Origin: an uncultured Clostridia bacterium
GTDB lineage: Bacteria; Bacillota; Clostridia; Oscillospirales; Acutalibacteraceae
Assembly: GCA_946405475.1 (NCBI GenBank)
Contig: CAMJHI010000055.1
Coordinates: 1-10,476, forward strand
Length of the DNA stretch: 10,476 nucleotides
Direction: 5' to 3'
The stretch's first letter is position 1. The number at the start of each line of letters is the position of its first letter. The position numbers and the translations under genes were made by a program. This document shows positions 7,685-10,476 of the stretch, one piece after another. Under the pieces are notes generated by a model. It was not told the DNA's origin, did not search any database, and saw nothing but the letters and a program-made list of their open reading frames with translations.

Positions 7685-7712
7685 TTGTTTTTTGAGGCGC
7701 GTGTGGTATAAT
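7685..7712 (+). promoter_or_regulatory. Promoter for the activase / glycyl radical enzyme operon
   Basis: A perfect TATAAT at 7707-7712 is preceded by TG one base upstream (7704-7705), an extended -10 element, which can make up for a weak -35; TTGTTT at 7685-7690 is 16 bases away. Transcription would start near 7719, about 23 bases before the ATG at 7742, leaving room only for the ribosome binding site GAGG at 7731-7734. No leader structure is possible. Confidence 0.65.
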
Positions 7713-7741
7713 GAAGGGCAGAAAGCCGGTGAGGTGCGAAC

Positions 7742-8635
7742 ATGGGAACGGTATTCAACATCCAAAGATTTTGTATCCACGACGGCGACGGGATCCGCAC
7801 CTGCGTGTTCCTGAAAGGCTGCCCGCTGCGCTGTGTCTGGTGCCACAACCCCGAAAGTCTCTCGAAAGAGCCGGTTCTGGCCTTTCTCCGACAGAAATGC
7901 ACCGCCTGCGGCCGCTGTGTGGCCGTGTGCGATGCCCGAAGCATCGTCGACGGCGCGCTGGTGATCGAACGCGCTCGGTGCGTCGCCTGCGGCCGCTGTG
8001 CCGCCGTTTGCCTGCGTGACGCCAATGAGATCATCGGCACTGAAATGACGGCGGATGAGGTCATGGCCGAGGTGAAGAAGGATTCCCTGTTCTACGCTTC
8101 GTCCGGCGGGGGACTGACCGTCACGGGCGGCGAACCGTCCTTTCAGGCCGATTTCACGCTGGAGCTTCTCACGCTTGCCGAACAGAGCGGCATCGCTCGC
8201 GCGATCGAAACCTGCGGGATCGGTTCGCGCGCGTTCTATCAAAAGGCCGCCGAACTGGGCACGACGTTTCTGTTTGATATCAAATGCGTCGATCCCGCGC
8301 GGCACCGAGCGCTCACGGGGGCAGATAACGCGCCGATCCTGTCCAATCTCCGGTTTCTGATGGACATGGGCGCGGATCTCATCCTCCGCCTGCCCATGAT
8401 CCCCGGCTGCAACGACAGCGAGGAGGATATCGCGCTGCTTGCCGCCCTGCTGCATGACAACAAAGGGCGGTATCGGTCGGCGCAGCTCATGCCGTATCAC
8501 GCCCTCGGCGTCAAAAAAGCCGAACGGCTCGGGCAGACCGCCGCCTTCGTTCATGACAGCGCGGGCGACGCCGACTGCGCCCGCTGGCTCTCACTGTTTG
8601 CTTCTCACGGCGCCGACGTGAGCGTATCAAAATAG
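7742..8635 (+). CDS. Glycyl radical enzyme activating protein (radical SAM, with two extra Fe-S clusters)
   Basis: A 297-residue radical S-adenosylmethionine enzyme that makes the glycyl radical on its partner enzyme. The N-terminal D-G-D-G-I-R-T segment (14-20) is typical of this family. The radical-SAM cluster motif is C27-P-L-R-C31-V-W-C34. Two ferredoxin-like motifs of the form CxxCxxCxxxC follow, at 53-63 and 80-90, each able to hold a 4Fe-4S cluster. This insert is found in activases of the dehydratase, decarboxylase and lyase glycyl radical enzymes but not in the short PflA type. S-G-G-G-L-T-V-T-G-G-E-P (121-132) is the SAM-binding region. ATG 7742 is preceded by GAGG with seven bases of spacing. 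The stop is 20 bases before the partner gene, so the two are co-transcribed. The activase comes first, whereas many characterised loci place it after the enzyme. It is expected to be cytoplasmic and oxygen-sensitive. Confidence 0.95.
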   Translation: MGTVFNIQRFCIHDGDGIRTCVFLKGCPLRCVWCHNPESLSKEPVLAFLRQKCTACGRCVAVCDARSIVDGALVIERARCVACGRCAAVCLRDANEIIGTEMTADEVMAEVKKDSLFYASSGGGLTVTGGEPSFQADFTLELLTLAEQSGIARAIETCGIGSRAFYQKAAELGTTFLFDIKCVDPARHRALTGADNAPILSNLRFLMDMGADLILRLPMIPGCNDSEEDIALLAALLHDNKGRYRSAQLMPYHALGVKKAERLGQTAAFVHDSAGDADCARWLSLFASHGADVSVSK

Positions 8636-8655
8636 CACCGAAACGAGGTTTCACC

Positions 8656-10476
8656 ATGACGGATTTCGCAACAATCGATCCCTTTCTGGCCGGTTATTTT
8701 TCCGATGAGACGCTGGAACACGGGGAACGGGTCGGCCTTGCCCTGCTTGAAGCGGCAAAGCATCTTCCCATCGCGTTTTCCCGGCAGCTGCTCCCCGCCG
8801 TAAAGCTCGAAGCCCCTTACGGCACCTCCGGCTATGCCCCCTCCGAGGGGCTCTGGTTCAACGAAGAAAAAATCGCGCAGCTCGCCGAACGGTTCCCCGA
8901 GCATCAGGCGGCGCTGCGGCATATGACAGAAGAGCTTTCGCTGTTCCGGCGCAAGGCCGCGCGGCTGTTTGCCGAGCCGACGGAAGCGCTCAACCGCTCC
9001 GGCGCCGAATGGGGCGGCGGCTGGGGCGGGCATTCCAACCCCGATTACGGCCGCGTCATCAACGGCGGCACGCAGCAGCTTCGCGCTGTGCTGGCCGAAA
9101 ACCGTGACAAGCACCCGGAGGAAGCGTGGTTTTACCGTTCCTGCTCCTATGCGCTCGACGCCATGGACGTTCTGGGCGAGCGCTTTCACGCGCTGGCGCT
9201 TGCAGCCGCCGAACAGTGTGACAACGAAGGCGACAGGGCGCTTTTGCAGCGCATCGCCAAAGCCTTTGAAACCGTGCCGAAAAAGCCCGCGTATGATTTC
9301 ACGTCCGCCATGTGCGCCTTTATGCTTGTTTTTTCCATGGACGGCAGCGATTCGCCCGGCCGGTTCGATCAGTATATGTATCCCGCCTATGCCGCCACGC
9401 CGGACAAAGCGCAGGTCACCGATCTGCTCGGTCGTCTGTGGGAATACTTCCGCGAGCACCGCAGCTGGAATCTCTGTATTTCCGGCTCCGACGAAGCCTG
9501 GCAGGATGAAACGAACGAGCTGAGCTATGATATTCTCGCCATGGTGAGAAAAACCGGCTACAACACCCCCAACCTGACCTGCCGCGTGCACCGGAACACG
9601 CCCGACCGGCTGTGGAACGAGATCGCCGACACGCTCGCCGGCGGCACGGGGCTGCCCGCCTTATATAACGACGACGTCGTGTGCGCCGCGCTTGAAAAAA
9701 TCGGCATCCCGCCCTGTGACAGCCACGATTACTGCATGAACGGCTGTAATCAGATCGACATTCTCGGCAAGAGCCACATGGGGCTGGAGGACGGCGAGGT
9801 TTCGTTCGCCAAATGTCTCGAGTTTGCCCTTCACAACGGGACGGACGCCATGAGCGGCGAAGCGGTTTCGCTGCAAACGGGCGACCCGCTGACGTTTGCG
9901 ACCTATGACCGGCTGGAACGGGCGTTTCTGGATCAGCTGGAATTTGTCACCTACCACGCCTGCAGCAGCGCCAACACCTTTCAGCATCAGCGCGGCGTGT
10001 TTCAGCCGCATCCGCTGCGCTCCTGCCTGATCGAGGGCTGCCTGGAAAAGGGGCGCGATTACCGCAACGGCGGCCCGCTTTACAATCACGGGCAGATTTT
10101 AGCGGAGGGCATCGCCGACGCGGGCGACAGCCTGTATGCCGTGAAAAAGCTGGTTTATGACGAAAAGAAATACACGATGGCCGAGCTGATCGACGCGCTC
10201 AACGCCGATTTTGAGGGCTTTGAGCAGCTTCACCACGATTTCAGCGCCTGCGAAAAATTCGGCAACGACATCGAAGCGGCGGATCAGATCACCGCGCGGG
10301 CGCTCAACCGGTTTTTCACGGTCCTCAAGCGTCACAACACCTACCGCGGCGGCGTGTTCACGGGCGGGTGCAGCACTTATAACCGCGCTGCCCGCTACGG
10401 CCGTCAGACAGCGGCGCTTCCCAACGGCAAGCGCCGGGGCGAACCGCTTCTGGCCGACAGCATCGCCGCTACGCCG
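8656..10476 (+). CDS. Glycyl radical enzyme of the pyruvate formate-lyase family with unusual Cys-Asn-Gln active site, 3' end outside window
   Basis: 607 codons are open to the right edge. The family is usually about 780-850 residues, so roughly three quarters is present and the C-terminal glycyl radical motif is missing from view. The start ATG has GAGG seven bases upstream and follows the activase by 20 bases. Family landmarks are H126-S-N-P-D-Y, G235-R-F-D-Q-Y-M-Y-P243, L336-Y-N-D-D340, G536-N-D-I-E-A-A-D and the P-N-G-K-R-R-G-E-P segment near 589-597, all matching the PFL-like domain. The catalytic cysteine loop reads D358-Y-C-M-N-G-C364-N-Q366-I-D-I-L-G-K. It aligns with the G-C-V-E-P loop of dehydratases and lyases, but Gln replaces the Glu that serves as general base, and Asn-Ile flank it. 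It also lacks the Cys-Cys pair of true pyruvate formate-lyase. The substrate is unknown; it is not safely assignable to PFL, CutC, HypD, HPAD, glycerol dehydratase or isethionate lyase. Confidence 0.93.
   Translation, partial: MTDFATIDPFLAGYFSDETLEHGERVGLALLEAAKHLPIAFSRQLLPAVKLEAPYGTSGYAPSEGLWFNEEKIAQLAERFPEHQAALRHMTEELSLFRRKAARLFAEPTEALNRSGAEWGGGWGGHSNPDYGRVINGGTQQLRAVLAENRDKHPEEAWFYRSCSYALDAMDVLGERFHALALAAAEQCDNEGDRALLQRIAKAFETVPKKPAYDFTSAMCAFMLVFSMDGSDSPGRFDQYMYPAYAATPDKAQVTDLLGRLWEYFREHRSWNLCISGSDEAWQDETNELSYDILAMVRKTGYNTPNLTCRVHRNTPDRLWNEIADTLAGGTGLPALYNDDVVCAALEKIGIPPCDSHDYCMNGCNQIDILGKSHMGLEDGEVSFAKCLEFALHNGTDAMSGEAVSLQTGDPLTFATYDRLERAFLDQLEFVTYHACSSANTFQHQRGVFQPHPLRSCLIEGCLEKGRDYRNGGPLYNHGQILAEGIADAGDSLYAVKKLVYDEKKYTMAELIDALNADFEGFEQLHHDFSACEKFGNDIEAADQITARALNRFFTVLKRHNTYRGGVFTGGCSTYNRAARYGRQTAALPNGKRRGEPLLADSIAATP

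Noticed and set aside
7562..8554. Minus-strand open frame of 330 codons over the activase
   Set aside because: The plus strand has all radical-SAM and ferredoxin motifs. The minus frame has none and would overlap both promoters of the divergent region.
8605..9591. Minus-strand open frame of 328 codons over the glycyl radical enzyme
   Set aside because: It is antisense to conserved PFL-family motifs and its own translation has no family features.
8656..10476. Naming the glycyl radical enzyme pflB
   Set aside because: True pyruvate formate-lyase has two adjacent catalytic cysteines; here the loop is Gly-Cys-Asn-Gln, and the partner activase has the extra ferredoxin clusters that PflA lacks.

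Overview
The window is GC-rich DNA, probably from an anaerobic Firmicute of the Clostridia, such as a gut Oscillospirales- or Christensenellales-like lineage. This rests on the gene content (oxygen-sensitive glycyl radical enzyme and activase, PA14-type GH3 glycosidase, Ig-like/FIVAR surface protein), purine-rich Shine-Dalgarno sites and housekeeping-type -35/-10 promoters. The taxonomic placement is inference. There are no RNA genes, insertion sequences, integrases, CRISPR arrays or phage genes.

Layout. (1) Positions 1-3799, minus strand: the N-terminal 1266 residues of a very large secreted protein whose C-terminus lies beyond the left edge. It has a signal peptide, two Ig-like units each interrupted by a helical insert, further Ig-like domains, then a super-repeat of two bacterial Ig-like domains plus one FIVAR helical domain, about 255 residues per unit. 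(2) 3800-4085: divergent intergenic region with a promoter for each flanking gene. (3) 4086-4838, plus strand: a PHP-domain phosphoesterase. (4) 4839-5023: convergent intergenic region with an intrinsic terminator. (5) 5024-7498, minus strand: a GH3 glycosidase with an inserted PA14 domain, closest in motifs to the beta-xylosidase/beta-glucosidase branch. (6) 7499-7741: divergent intergenic region with two good promoters. (7) 7742-8635 and 8656->10476, plus strand: a two-gene operon of a radical-SAM glycyl radical enzyme activase followed by its glycyl radical enzyme, which runs off the right edge before its C-terminal glycine motif.

How the genes may work together. The only firm functional pair is the activase and the glycyl radical enzyme: the activase cleaves S-adenosylmethionine to place a radical on a C-terminal glycine of its partner. 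The enzyme is the most interesting item here. At the position where known dehydratases, lyases and decarboxylases of the family carry Cys-x-Glu, this protein has Cys-Asn-Gln (C364, Q366), so the usual general base is replaced by an amide and the reaction cannot be assigned from known subfamilies. The GH3 enzyme is divergently transcribed from the operon and could supply a sugar, but nothing in the sequence proves a shared pathway. The PHP protein and the surface protein look like independent units.
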